Source of the DNA: Bacteroidota bacterium
GTDB taxonomy: Bacteria; Bacteroidota; Bacteroidia; Flavobacteriales; Weeksellaceae
DNA: 64,000 nt
NCBI GenBank assembly: GCA_023461035.1
Contig: JAEWOD010000012.1
Coordinates: 1-64,000, forward strand
Direction of reading: 5' to 3'
The position numbers and the translations under genes are program-made. This document shows, piece by piece, positions 18,256 to 25,855 of the stretch (positions are counted from its first letter, which is position 1; each line of letters opens with the position of its first letter). The notes under the pieces are model-generated. The model made no database searches. It was not told where the DNA came from and was given only the letters and a program-made list of their open reading frames with translations.

Positions 18256-19571
18256 AATTCCTGAATAGAATCAAGGTATGATAAATCCATATCTACTCTT
18301 TCATCTTCAATCTCAATGTCTTTGAATAATGAATTTTTATCTAAATTGGGATTTTGTCTTAACAAGTTCAAAATATTAAGAAAATCTCTTGTTACTTCCC
18401 TTGGTGTAAGAAATTCAGATGCTCCGGGTTTATTGAAAATTTCTTCCATGAAGTTCTTTATATCCTCGTCATTAATTGGAGAACTAACTTTGTAATTAAA
18501 ATCAAAAATCTCTTGTAGATTTTTCAAAAGAACGTAAATCTCGTTATGATTTAATGGAGTCAATTTTATTACAGGTTGAGCAAAGTCTCTGATTTCAAGT
18601 GTTTCAAATTTATTGCTTTGGAGTCTCGTCTTTAAAGCATTATAGCTGAATAATCCTCTTCTTTCATTTTCGAGAAAATCTTTAGTACCAGCTATATTGA
18701 AAAAAAGGTTTTCAACTTTGCCCTGAAAACAATCATTATATATTGTGAGGATTTTTTCATAATTCTTTTCACGAGTTGCAGAGTTTTGAATTTTATACAG
18801 ATTAATGGCTTCATCAAGATTAATCATAAATCCACTATACCCAATACTAACAAACAGCTTACAAAAATTTTTAAGCATATCATAGTAATTCAGGTCGTTA
18901 ATTATTTCTCTCATTCCTAAATCCTGCCTTGCTTCTGTCTTCGTTTTATATTCACCCTTTAACCATTTTAAAGCATTTTTTCTTAAATCATCATTACCCG
19001 TAATAAATCCTTCATAGTATTTCATAATGGCTGTTCCAAAGTCAAATGCGCCTACATCTGAAAGTTCATTAACAGTCTTGAGTATATTACTTTGTATAAG
19101 TGATAGATATTTTTCGTCTCGAATTTCCACCAGTGGAATATTATTTTCGGTTGCAGTTTGAGCAATCACATTGTCGATCCATCTTTGTAATAGAGTAGGT
19201 AAGGCCCCTCCTTCAGGTTTAGTCTGAATTGCTAAGTTGTTTATTATTGCAGAATATAATACTACTGCTTTTCCATCATTGGAATACAATCTGTTATCGG
19301 GGGTAAAATCTGCATTCGCTACCACAAATTTTTGTTTTAAAGCAACCGTATTAAGTAAATGAAGAATGAAAGATTTTCCAGAGCCAAAATCTCCAATCCA
19401 AAATTTCATAATACTATGCCCATTTTTAGCATCTTCCAACGCCTTAATAAAAGCATCAACTTCTTCTGAACGCCCAACAGCGATGTGCTGAACGCCTATT
19501 TTGGGAACTACACCTCCAATCAAGGAATTAATAATTGCAGTAGCTTCTTTAGGTTTTATCTGTATATTCAT
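18252..19571 (-). CDS. sngB: DUF2791 P-loop ATPase, Shango SngB / BrxD-like
   Basis: The 439-residue AAA-type ATPase has Walker A WIGDFGSGKSFIL near residue 60 and a Walker B-like GFMINLDEA near 250, with a sensor-like FFNIAGTKDF near 295. The opening, with a conserved VGRSEEVDAF near residue 34, is typical of DUF2791 proteins (BREX BrxD and Shango SngB). It overlaps its upstream neighbour by 4 bases and the helicase downstream by 4 bases, so the three are translationally coupled. It probably couples ATP hydrolysis to helicase loading. The exact role in defence is not known from the sequence. Confidence 0.83.
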   Translation of the reverse strand: MNIQIKPKEATAIINSLIGGVVPKIGVQHIAVGRSEEVDAFIKALEDAKNGHSIMKFWIGDFGSGKSFILHLLNTVALKQKFVVANADFTPDNRLYSNDGKAVVLYSAIINNLAIQTKPEGGALPTLLQRWIDNVIAQTATENNIPLVEIRDEKYLSLIQSNILKTVNELSDVGAFDFGTAIMKYYEGFITGNDDLRKNALKWLKGEYKTKTEARQDLGMREIINDLNYYDMLKNFCKLFVSIGYSGFMINLDEAINLYKIQNSATREKNYEKILTIYNDCFQGKVENLFFNIAGTKDFLENERRGLFSYNALKTRLQSNKFETLEIRDFAQPVIKLTPLNHNEIYVLLKNLQEIFDFNYKVSSPINDEDIKNFMEEIFNKPGASEFLTPREVTRDFLNILNLLRQNPNLDKNSLFKDIEIEDERVDMDLSYLDSIQEL

Positions 19572-21640
19572 TTTACTATAATTGTATTATAATATTCTTG
19601 GTATATGGTAAAAGTTTCATCTTCTTCTTCAATTAATGTATCATCAAGTATTTCATAACATTTTTCGTTTACGCTATCTATCAGCGATTCAAGAAAAAGA
19701 TTATGCCTTGACACAAATTCCTGAATTTCATCTTTATTGATATTTAGGCCATACTTATTAAATAGCTCAAGTAGTTCAATCTGTATTTCATTTAGCCCAA
19801 GTTCTACTATATAATTAGATTCTACCAAAACAGAATTTGGAATAACCTGGTTAAGATTTAAAGAAATAGTATCATTTTCTTGATTTGAAACTTCGACTTC
19901 CTCTTCCTCCTCCAAATATTCATTTAATAAAACTACAGTATCAGATAATTGAGATTTAACCTCTTGAATAGTATCAATGTTAAGCTCTATTTTTTTCCGT
20001 TTAACCTGATAAATAGATTGTAATTGTTCTAAAGCTTTTTCTAAATTTCTATCGCCAATAAAATTGTTTACTATGGATTCAAATTGAGTAATCTGTTCTT
20101 GATTTTTAAATAAGGTTTTCTGTACAGTTTGATTAAACTTTTTATTGTTGATAGTGGCAGATTTTAAGTCCGCATCCACATACTTAATATAGTATTCCAA
20201 AGAAAGCAGTTTATTATGCTTTGCTATGAATTTGGATGCTTCATAATAAATATTTTCTAATGATGGATTTTTGGTGTTTAATTCCGTTAGATTGTCAATT
20301 CTACTTTTATAATTTAACATGTCATTTTTAAATTCCTTAATTATTAAATCAAAATGAAATTTCCACCTTGTTGTATTAAGCGTATTTAGTTGTATTTCTG
20401 CTTCTTTATCAGGATTCTCTATATTATTTGAGTTTTTGTCGAAAATAGAAGGTAAAAGTTCTAATAAATTATTATACTTTTCAAGTAGAATGTTATCACT
20501 AATATTTAATTCTACATTTAATTTTCTCTTATGTTGAAACCACTCTCTTAAATAATTTTCATTTAGTCTAAAAATGTTTCGATAAATCTCATCATACTCA
20601 TAATCAAATGTGTATTTGTAATTAGTACTTCCTTTTCTATACCCGTACTGTTTTTTGATTTTCAAGTCGACTATTTCATCAAGAACAGATTTTAGATTTT
20701 GTCCATTTTCCAAAAAATGATTCTCCAATTCCTTAATATTCAAAAGAAAGAACTTAAGATTTTGCAATTTGCAAAACTCAATATCATTGAAAGCATTGCT
20801 TAAATAGGATAATCTATTAAGAGTTTCTTCTTCAATTTTATTTAAACTTAGCTTCTCTTTGTATTGTTTACCTATTTTCCAATAGTCATAATCCCACTCA
20901 TATTGGTTATAATAATGAATAGCAGGGGCTTCACTATCATGACTCACATATTCTTGAGTCAGTTTTTCAAAACTATTATCAATTTTTACCCTTGCTTCCT
21001 CAGAAATATTTATTATGGTTTTATCTCTTGATTTCAACTTAGCTAATTCATTAGCTGCGTAATACTTTGTAAATGGGTACTTTTCTACGAGAGTTTCGAG
21101 ATTATGGAGAAGTTTAAAATAGTTCGGATTGCATTGATAATCATTCAAAATGTCAAATAATAATAAAAAGGCATATCCTCTATTATTTCCTATTTCCAAA
21201 TAATTTTTATTTAGGAAAGCTTGTTTGAATTTATAATAAAAATTCTGTTGAGTTTTATTAACTTTTTTTATGTCCTCAAATGAATAAACATAACCACCAG
21301 TCCAATTAGGCGTTTCACTATGTTCTGAATTATCCTCTATTGAAATCGTAATGAAGTTTTTATTTTGATAATTAGGCATTTTGTTTGCCGATTTGATATG
21401 GGAATTATTCTGATATATTGGCTTTAACTGCTTTAATTCATAATTATATTTTTCATTAAATCTTTTATCTGACATCAATGCCAAAATCAAAAAATCAATG
21501 AAACTTAAAGCCAGTGGAATGAATGTCCAACTAAATAATAGGTATAGCACACCCTGCCAAATTCTACCTAAATAAAACTGGTGAATTCCCATCCATCCTA
21601 AAAATAAGGCAAAAACAGTAGCGGTAGTTTTGCTCCTCAT
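19568..21640 (-). CDS. sngA: TM2-domain membrane protein with TerB_N/TerB_C-like regions, Shango SngA-like
   Basis: The 690-residue product starts with a TM2 domain: two membrane helices in residues 6-56 around GWMGIHQFYLGR. A cytoplasmic region of about 600 residues follows. The part around residues 113-215 (WTGGYVYSF, then FLNKNYLEIGNNRGYAFLL) resembles TerB_N. The last 90 residues (LGLNEIQIELLELF to YQEYYNTI) resemble TerB_C, with the SVNEKCYEILDDTLIE pattern. The middle is helical and coiled-coil-like with an acidic EEEEEVEV run. No clear central TerB module was seen here, whereas TerB-like units occur in the BRCT gene of the same operon. It is the first gene of the operon. The TM2 anchor is unusual for this system. 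Confidence 0.75.
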   Translation of the reverse strand: MRSKTTATVFALFLGWMGIHQFYLGRIWQGVLYLLFSWTFIPLALSFIDFLILALMSDKRFNEKYNYELKQLKPIYQNNSHIKSANKMPNYQNKNFITISIEDNSEHSETPNWTGGYVYSFEDIKKVNKTQQNFYYKFKQAFLNKNYLEIGNNRGYAFLLLFDILNDYQCNPNYFKLLHNLETLVEKYPFTKYYAANELAKLKSRDKTIINISEEARVKIDNSFEKLTQEYVSHDSEAPAIHYYNQYEWDYDYWKIGKQYKEKLSLNKIEEETLNRLSYLSNAFNDIEFCKLQNLKFFLLNIKELENHFLENGQNLKSVLDEIVDLKIKKQYGYRKGSTNYKYTFDYEYDEIYRNIFRLNENYLREWFQHKRKLNVELNISDNILLEKYNNLLELLPSIFDKNSNNIENPDKEAEIQLNTLNTTRWKFHFDLIIKEFKNDMLNYKSRIDNLTELNTKNPSLENIYYEASKFIAKHNKLLSLEYYIKYVDADLKSATINNKKFNQTVQKTLFKNQEQITQFESIVNNFIGDRNLEKALEQLQSIYQVKRKKIELNIDTIQEVKSQLSDTVVLLNEYLEEEEEVEVSNQENDTISLNLNQVIPNSVLVESNYIVELGLNEIQIELLELFNKYGLNINKDEIQEFVSRHNLFLESLIDSVNEKCYEILDDTLIEEEDETFTIYQEYYNTIIVK

Positions 21641-21678
21641 AAGTTTAAGATTAGTAGATAATTCATTAAAGATAATAT

Positions 21679-21705
21679 TTTACATTAAAATATGGTAAAT
21701 GTAAA
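21679..21705. promoter_or_regulatory. Possible operator dyad before the defence operon
   Basis: TTTACATT (21679-21686) and AATGTAAA (21698-21705) are perfect inverted arms 11 bases apart, 39-65 bases upstream of the first defence gene. A second palindrome, TTACGGAAAACCGTAA, lies at 21725-21740. No strong -33/-7 pair was found, so the promoter may need an activator. Confidence 0.4.
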
Positions 21706-21746
21706 CTGAAATTTAAATCGAACGTTACGGAAAACCGTAATAGAAG

Positions 21747-21775
21747 AAAAGCCAACGATAAATTCGTTGACTTTT
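21747..21775 (-). terminator. Terminator separating the replication and defence blocks
   Basis: On the minus strand AAAAG-tCAACGA and TCGTTGg-CTTTT form a stem with a 5-base loop, followed by TCTTC. It lies 34 bases after the stop of the 182-aa gene and suggests that the defence operon has its own promoter. Confidence 0.65.
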
Positions 21776-21808
21776 CAATAAAAATCAGAAAATGACAGTA
21801 TATTTTCC

Positions 21809-22357
21809 CTAATCCGTTACCACTCTGAATTCACTTGACAGAGTAGCTTTTTCTTCTTTTGTAAAGTTGCTGTTTTCAAGTCCAAAGTCGCTCATTTTAG
21901 GTTGCTCGCTTAGCACCTTGCCGTATTGTCCGCTTACCTGCGTGGATTGTGCATTTAGTTTCTTTCTCCAAGAAGTCAAACTATCGAAATAAGATTGCTT
22001 ACTTGAATTGATTTTCGCTTTATCAACACTCTTAATTGTTTGAGGTGTTTGCGACTGTTGATAACGCAAATTGGATGCTTTTGCTTTCTCACTCCGTTGT
22101 TTAATTAATACACGCATTGCGAAATCGGTTAGATATTTCGGCTGTTTGCAATTAATAACTTCAAAGTCTTGACGGTTTTGCTGGTGGATAAGCCACCTTT
22201 GGCATTCTTCCTCTGAGTAAAGTCCAATTGCAGGAATTTGCATTGAGTCTGTTAGGTACTCCTCTTCCCAAAAACCTATACGGTCTAAGTCCATGAATCG
22301 TTTTGCGAGGATATTAAAAACCCCAAATTCCCTTTCTGTATTACGTTCTACTGGCAT
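21809..22357 (-). CDS. Hypothetical protein of the integrated element
   Basis: The 182-residue soluble product was not recognised. The N-terminal half has an aromatic/acidic patch (FMDLDRIGFWEEEYL) and a CQRWLIHQQNR helix. The C-terminal half is polar and rich in Ser, Gln and Lys, and likely disordered. It lies downstream of the primase genes and is followed by a terminator. A role in replication or in maintenance of the element is possible. No known domain, signal peptide or membrane helix was seen. Confidence 0.65.
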   Translation of the reverse strand: MPVERNTEREFGVFNILAKRFMDLDRIGFWEEEYLTDSMQIPAIGLYSEEECQRWLIHQQNRQDFEVINCKQPKYLTDFAMRVLIKQRSEKAKASNLRYQQSQTPQTIKSVDKAKINSSKQSYFDSLTSWRKKLNAQSTQVSGQYGKVLSEQPKMSDFGLENSNFTKEEKATLSSEFRVVTD

Positions 22358-22759
22358 GATGATTATAATTTAATGGTTATTACTGATTTGATTTATATTG
22401 TGTTGTGAAGTTCTTTTATATGATTGATTCCGTGTTGTTCTTGTTCCTATTGCTTGATGTGCTTTGCTCTTGCTTTCTTGTTGATTCCACATTGTTCTAA
22501 TTACCTTACTTGTAGAGCGTTACTCTTATAGCACCGACTTATAGTATTTCGTTAGATTTGTGGACATCGTTTTATTTTTTAGTATTGTTTGCTTAGCTTA
22601 TTGTTTAAAGTTGCTTAGATGCAGAGGAAATCGTTTAGTTACTGTGTGGAGGATTTTCATTCCTTGCAATATGTTGCGTACTTCGATTCGTTTACATCTG
22701 CACCAGATTTCACTATTGTTACATTTTTTGTTTTCAAACTGTCTTTTTGAATTGGTTTT
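22358..22759. other. Non-coding gap with an iteron-like repeat pair
   Basis: No convincing gene is present. TTGATTCCGTGTTGTTCT (22424-22441) recurs as TTGATTCCACATTGTTCT (22481-22498), identical except for the central three bases. The plus strand is T-rich. Because the gap lies between the primase block and the 182-aa gene, it may hold a replication origin, a promoter or both. Confidence 0.5.
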
Positions 22760-23092
22760 CTATAAGTCATCTAAATAACTATGTAAGGTCTTCTGTAAAA
22801 TAACATAACACTTGCCGTCTGCATCAAACGCCACATTTGTAGAAACGAGTTTAGAACCCTCTTTCAAAGCCCTTGTAAGCGCAGATTGTAATTCCAATAT
22901 ATTATCCCTAACTAAAATTCTATTTCGCAGTCTGCCGTTTACTTTGGTAAGACTTTGGCGATACTCTCCGTCGTTGTAAGCCGTATTTCCGTACAATTCC
23001 CAACCCTCTTGTAGGTGGTTGTTTACGATGCATTCCAATTCTTTCAGAACCATGTTTGTAATTACCTTAAATTTGATTTCTGCTTCTTTCAT
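22760..23092 (-). CDS. DUF1737-like small protein
   Basis: The 110-residue product has an N-terminal half with LQEGWELYGNTAYNDGEYRQ, the pattern seen in DUF1737 proteins. The C-terminal half (LQSALTRALKEGSK, then a strand-rich CYVILQK) is not recognised. It lies 11 bases after the stop of the primase-helicase gene, so it is probably co-transcribed with it. Function unknown; the protein is small, soluble and without catalytic motifs. Confidence 0.7.
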   Translation of the reverse strand: MKEAEIKFKVITNMVLKELECIVNNHLQEGWELYGNTAYNDGEYRQSLTKVNGRLRNRILVRDNILELQSALTRALKEGSKLVSTNVAFDADGKCYVILQKTLHSYLDDL

Positions 23093-23103
23093 AATTATTT
23101 GAT

Positions 23104-24552
23104 TTAATCGTTATTAATTCTCTTTTGTAAGTACACAACAAAGCCAACAGATAGTCTTTTGACTCTGATGTTATGCGATTCTAAAGCCTTTCTGAATTTG
23201 GTTTTGTCAATGTAATAATAGCCACTCGCCATGCAGTATTCGCGATAATAATTAAACGCTTGTTGAAGCGTTATATAATCCCCCTCACTACTACTCCAAT
23301 CATTCTCAAACATCCACAGATAGACTGAATCACTCTCTGCTTTATATTTCTTTAATGCCCGTTCAACTGCTAAGGAATGCGTAAATCCTTTTTGCGCTAA
23401 CAATCTGTTCAATCCTGCCAAAATCCAGTTTAATACACCGGGCAATTCGTTCTCAATAATCTTTTGACTAAGTTGTCTATCTTGTTTTGATTCGGGAATA
23501 GTTTGGTCGAAATGAATTATTAAAAATCTTCTGAAAAAACCCTCTGTATTTTCTACTCTATCGGGCAATTGATTAGCGTTGAAAATTAACTTAGCATAAT
23601 CCCGAACCATAAATGGCTTTCCGTAAGGCTCTCGTGCATCTAATGGCTCTCCCGAAGCTAATTGTTTGAGTACATTGACATTTATTTTGGTTGAAATCTC
23701 ACTCGCATAATTGACTAACTTTTTTCCAATCATTGCGCGGTAATATCCGTTTGTATCAAGTGTTAGACTTTCGAGAGAATAACTTGAAACGTTTTCCTCG
23801 CCTAACAAAGCGTTAAGAACCTCGAACACAACGGATTTCCCATTGGACCCTCCTCCGTAAAGAAGTAGCATTTTTTCAAGTTTGAGAACTTTATTTTTAA
23901 TGAAAATAGAGCCAAGATATTCCGCTAATACATTTTGTTTTGATTTATCAGGCAAAACTTCATTTAGAAACTGCTTAAACATTGGGCAGTCAGCTAAAGG
24001 GTTATATTCGAATGGAAGCACGTATTTCATATTGTCGTTTGGATTGTGTGCTTTCAGCTCTACTTCTCCGTCTGTAATATGCAGAGTGTCATTCTGGCAG
24101 TTTAATTTAACCGTTGGCTCTTCTTCAAAAGAAATCGGTAAATAAGAACTCGCAACAAATTGATTTAATAAGTCCAATTTGAATCTATGATACTTTGCCT
24201 CCAATACGTCAACTCCCATTTTCAAGGCTACATTCCCAAGGAAATCCATAAACTCCTCCGAGGGTATTTCTGCCCACTTTTTACCATCATAAATAGATAT
24301 ACATCCGTTCTCTGTTCTTAGATGCCAGTCGTGTATTTTAGCAAGTTCAAGTAACTCTTCAATAACAATGACGATGAAGTCTTTACGGGTTAATTTACCG
24401 TCCTTCTGCTCACCAAGACTTGTGTCTTTGAAGTTAGTTCTCGGAATTTCAAGAAGTAACTGCTTTAAACTGGTTTTCGCAGAATTTGTATTTTTGCTTT
24501 GTACAACATCACTTTCCTTAACGCTTTGATTTAAATTGCTTTGCATGATCAA
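23104..24552 (-). CDS. P4/D5-type primase-helicase
   Basis: The C-terminal two thirds of the 482-residue product match the D5-like/P4-type superfamily 3 helicase. Walker A is LYGGGSNGKSVVFEVL near residue 228, the B motif region is KKLVNYASEI near 275, and sensor regions read KLIFNANQLPD and GFFRRFLIIHFD near 320-350. A winged-helix-like end follows. The N-terminal part is short and lacks a clear catalytic primase domain, so it may be the helicase half only. Such proteins start replication of phage satellites and integrative elements. Two Met codons at residues 1 and 3 are possible starts. It lies 8 bases downstream of the HTH gene. Confidence 0.87.
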   Translation of the reverse strand: MIMQSNLNQSVKESDVVQSKNTNSAKTSLKQLLLEIPRTNFKDTSLGEQKDGKLTRKDFIVIVIEELLELAKIHDWHLRTENGCISIYDGKKWAEIPSEEFMDFLGNVALKMGVDVLEAKYHRFKLDLLNQFVASSYLPISFEEEPTVKLNCQNDTLHITDGEVELKAHNPNDNMKYVLPFEYNPLADCPMFKQFLNEVLPDKSKQNVLAEYLGSIFIKNKVLKLEKMLLLYGGGSNGKSVVFEVLNALLGEENVSSYSLESLTLDTNGYYRAMIGKKLVNYASEISTKINVNVLKQLASGEPLDAREPYGKPFMVRDYAKLIFNANQLPDRVENTEGFFRRFLIIHFDQTIPESKQDRQLSQKIIENELPGVLNWILAGLNRLLAQKGFTHSLAVERALKKYKAESDSVYLWMFENDWSSSEGDYITLQQAFNYYREYCMASGYYYIDKTKFRKALESHNIRVKRLSVGFVVYLQKRINND

Positions 24553-24560
24553 GGCGTTTT

Positions 24561-24854
24561 TTATTCGGGTTGTCTAAGTTGAAGGGATGCCATTACATCA
24601 CTTCGCTTGTAGTAATTACGTGAGCCGATTTTATGGCATTTGATTCTCCCCTCTTTTTGCCACTGCCATAATGTAACATCACTTATGCGTAAGAGTTCGC
24701 AAACCTCACTTCTATTTAAAAGTTCGTCCTCGTCTGTTTTGGATAAATTCAACTCCCCTTTTAGGGAATTAATTTCGCATCTTACATTCGTTTTAATTGC
24801 ATCTAAAAGCTCGTCGACCGACAAGTCTTGAATTTGTATCACTTTCCGTTCCAT
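24561..24854 (-). CDS. Excisionase-like helix-turn-helix protein
   Basis: The 97-residue product has a MerR-like/HTH_17 domain at about residues 47-90 (NRSEVCELLRISDVTLWQW, then KIGSRNYYKRSDVMAS). This is the form common in excisionases and small regulators of Bacteroidota elements. The N-terminal helix may be a dimer part. It lies directly upstream of the primase-helicase. Three TGTACA palindromes stand in front of its start codon, which suggests self-regulation. It could be an excisionase, a repressor or both. Confidence 0.83.
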   Translation of the reverse strand: MERKVIQIQDLSVDELLDAIKTNVRCEINSLKGELNLSKTDEDELLNRSEVCELLRISDVTLWQWQKEGRIKCHKIGSRNYYKRSDVMASLQLRQPE

Positions 24855-24911
24855 TGCACTGATTTTTAGCGTTTAACTAATTTTATTTAGTGCAAACTTA
24901 TAGCGGCTAAA

Positions 24912-24949
24912 ATGTACAAATGCTGTATTTTGTACAAAGTTTGTACAAA
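24912..24949. promoter_or_regulatory. Triple TGTACA operator before the HTH gene
   Basis: AATGTACAAA, TTTGTACAAA (24929-24938) and TTTGTACAAA (24940-24949) stand in a row 58-95 bases upstream of the HTH start. The last two are perfect palindromes one base apart. Related TTTGTACGAT/TGTACGGTA words stand near both ends of the element, so the same protein may bind all of them. Confidence 0.5.
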
Positions 24950-24960
24950 CTAAAATTCTA

Positions 24961-25845
24961 TTAATCTAAATTAAGATAGTCTGCTTCAATAACGGCTTTT
25001 AAAGATGTGTTCGTTATTTCTAAATTATTAAAATCACAATAAGCAATTATTTTTCGTAGGTCTTTCTTTTTTCTTTTAAAAACACTCTTCCTACCCCCAT
25101 TATTATAAGATTGTGACAACAAAACTCTTAGGTTTGACCTTGTGTACCCAAATTCACATTTTTTGTCATCTGGTATATCAGGAAACAATTTTTCCGCTAT
25201 GTCTGTCCATTTATCATCCCTTTTCTTCAATTCATCAACTCTACCTTCAACATATTCAACCGCAACCCTAAACCATGCTTCATTTTCACATTCTACCCAA
25301 GATTGCTCCGCAGGGGAATCAGAATTAACAGGTTTAGGATTCAAATAACTTATATAGTCCTCCACAAATTCTCTGGTAAGTTCTTTGGGATTTGGATAAG
25401 TAACGCCATCATCAAACCGACTCCTTTCCGTTTCTGTCATTTGCCAATAGGTATCAGCATCATTTTGAGAATCCAAATCATGGAAAAATATCTCACTCAA
25501 CGTACTTAGCTGTTCAGTTAGTCTTGGCTTTTCAAATAAGCTCAATGGCTCTTTCCCAACGACATCTATCGTCTTAACAATTTGCTCGTAGAACTGTCTT
25601 TGAAACTCTACTTTATAGTAATCCACAGCTCGCTCGTTACCCTCTTCCTGTGAATACATATAAACTCCTTGCTCTATCTCTCCATTGGGCTTTAAAACAG
25701 GAAACATCTTGTATCCATTCATGCCTAAATTTGTTATAGTTGTTTGGAATTCCTCTGTAAACTTATTAATCAAGTCGTCGTTTTCTTTGATTAATATATA
25801 GCTTCTTGATTTCATTTTTCTTTTTTTAGTTTCACACCCCTGCAA
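24961..25845 (-). CDS. Hypothetical element protein next to the integrase
   Basis: The 294-residue soluble, charged product was not recognised. The frame opens at residue 1 (MQGCETKKRK) and a second Met at residue 11 (MKSRSYIL) gives a more natural start, which would place it at 25815. The C-terminal 100 residues are basic (KRKKKDLRK) and may bind nucleic acid. It lies 10 bases after the integrase stop, and 106 bases of regulatory DNA separate it from the HTH gene. Genes of this kind often accompany Bacteroidota integrases, but no function can be given. Confidence 0.7.
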   Translation of the reverse strand: MQGCETKKRKMKSRSYILIKENDDLINKFTEEFQTTITNLGMNGYKMFPVLKPNGEIEQGVYMYSQEEGNERAVDYYKVEFQRQFYEQIVKTIDVVGKEPLSLFEKPRLTEQLSTLSEIFFHDLDSQNDADTYWQMTETERSRFDDGVTYPNPKELTREFVEDYISYLNPKPVNSDSPAEQSWVECENEAWFRVAVEYVEGRVDELKKRDDKWTDIAEKLFPDIPDDKKCEFGYTRSNLRVLLSQSYNNGGRKSVFKRKKKDLRKIIAYCDFNNLEITNTSLKAVIEADYLNLD

Positions 25846-25855
25846 CCCTCAAAGT

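Noticed and set aside
16120..19571. BREX type 2 system
   Set aside because: The DUF2791 ATPase and Lhr-like helicase occur in BREX type 2, but no pglX methylase, pglZ, pglW or pglY is present; the TerB-domain gene points to Shango.
22560..22778. 72-codon plus-strand frame in the element
   Set aside because: It is a random T-rich frame with many Cys, Leu and Phe, overlaps the end of the DUF1737-like gene and has no domain features.
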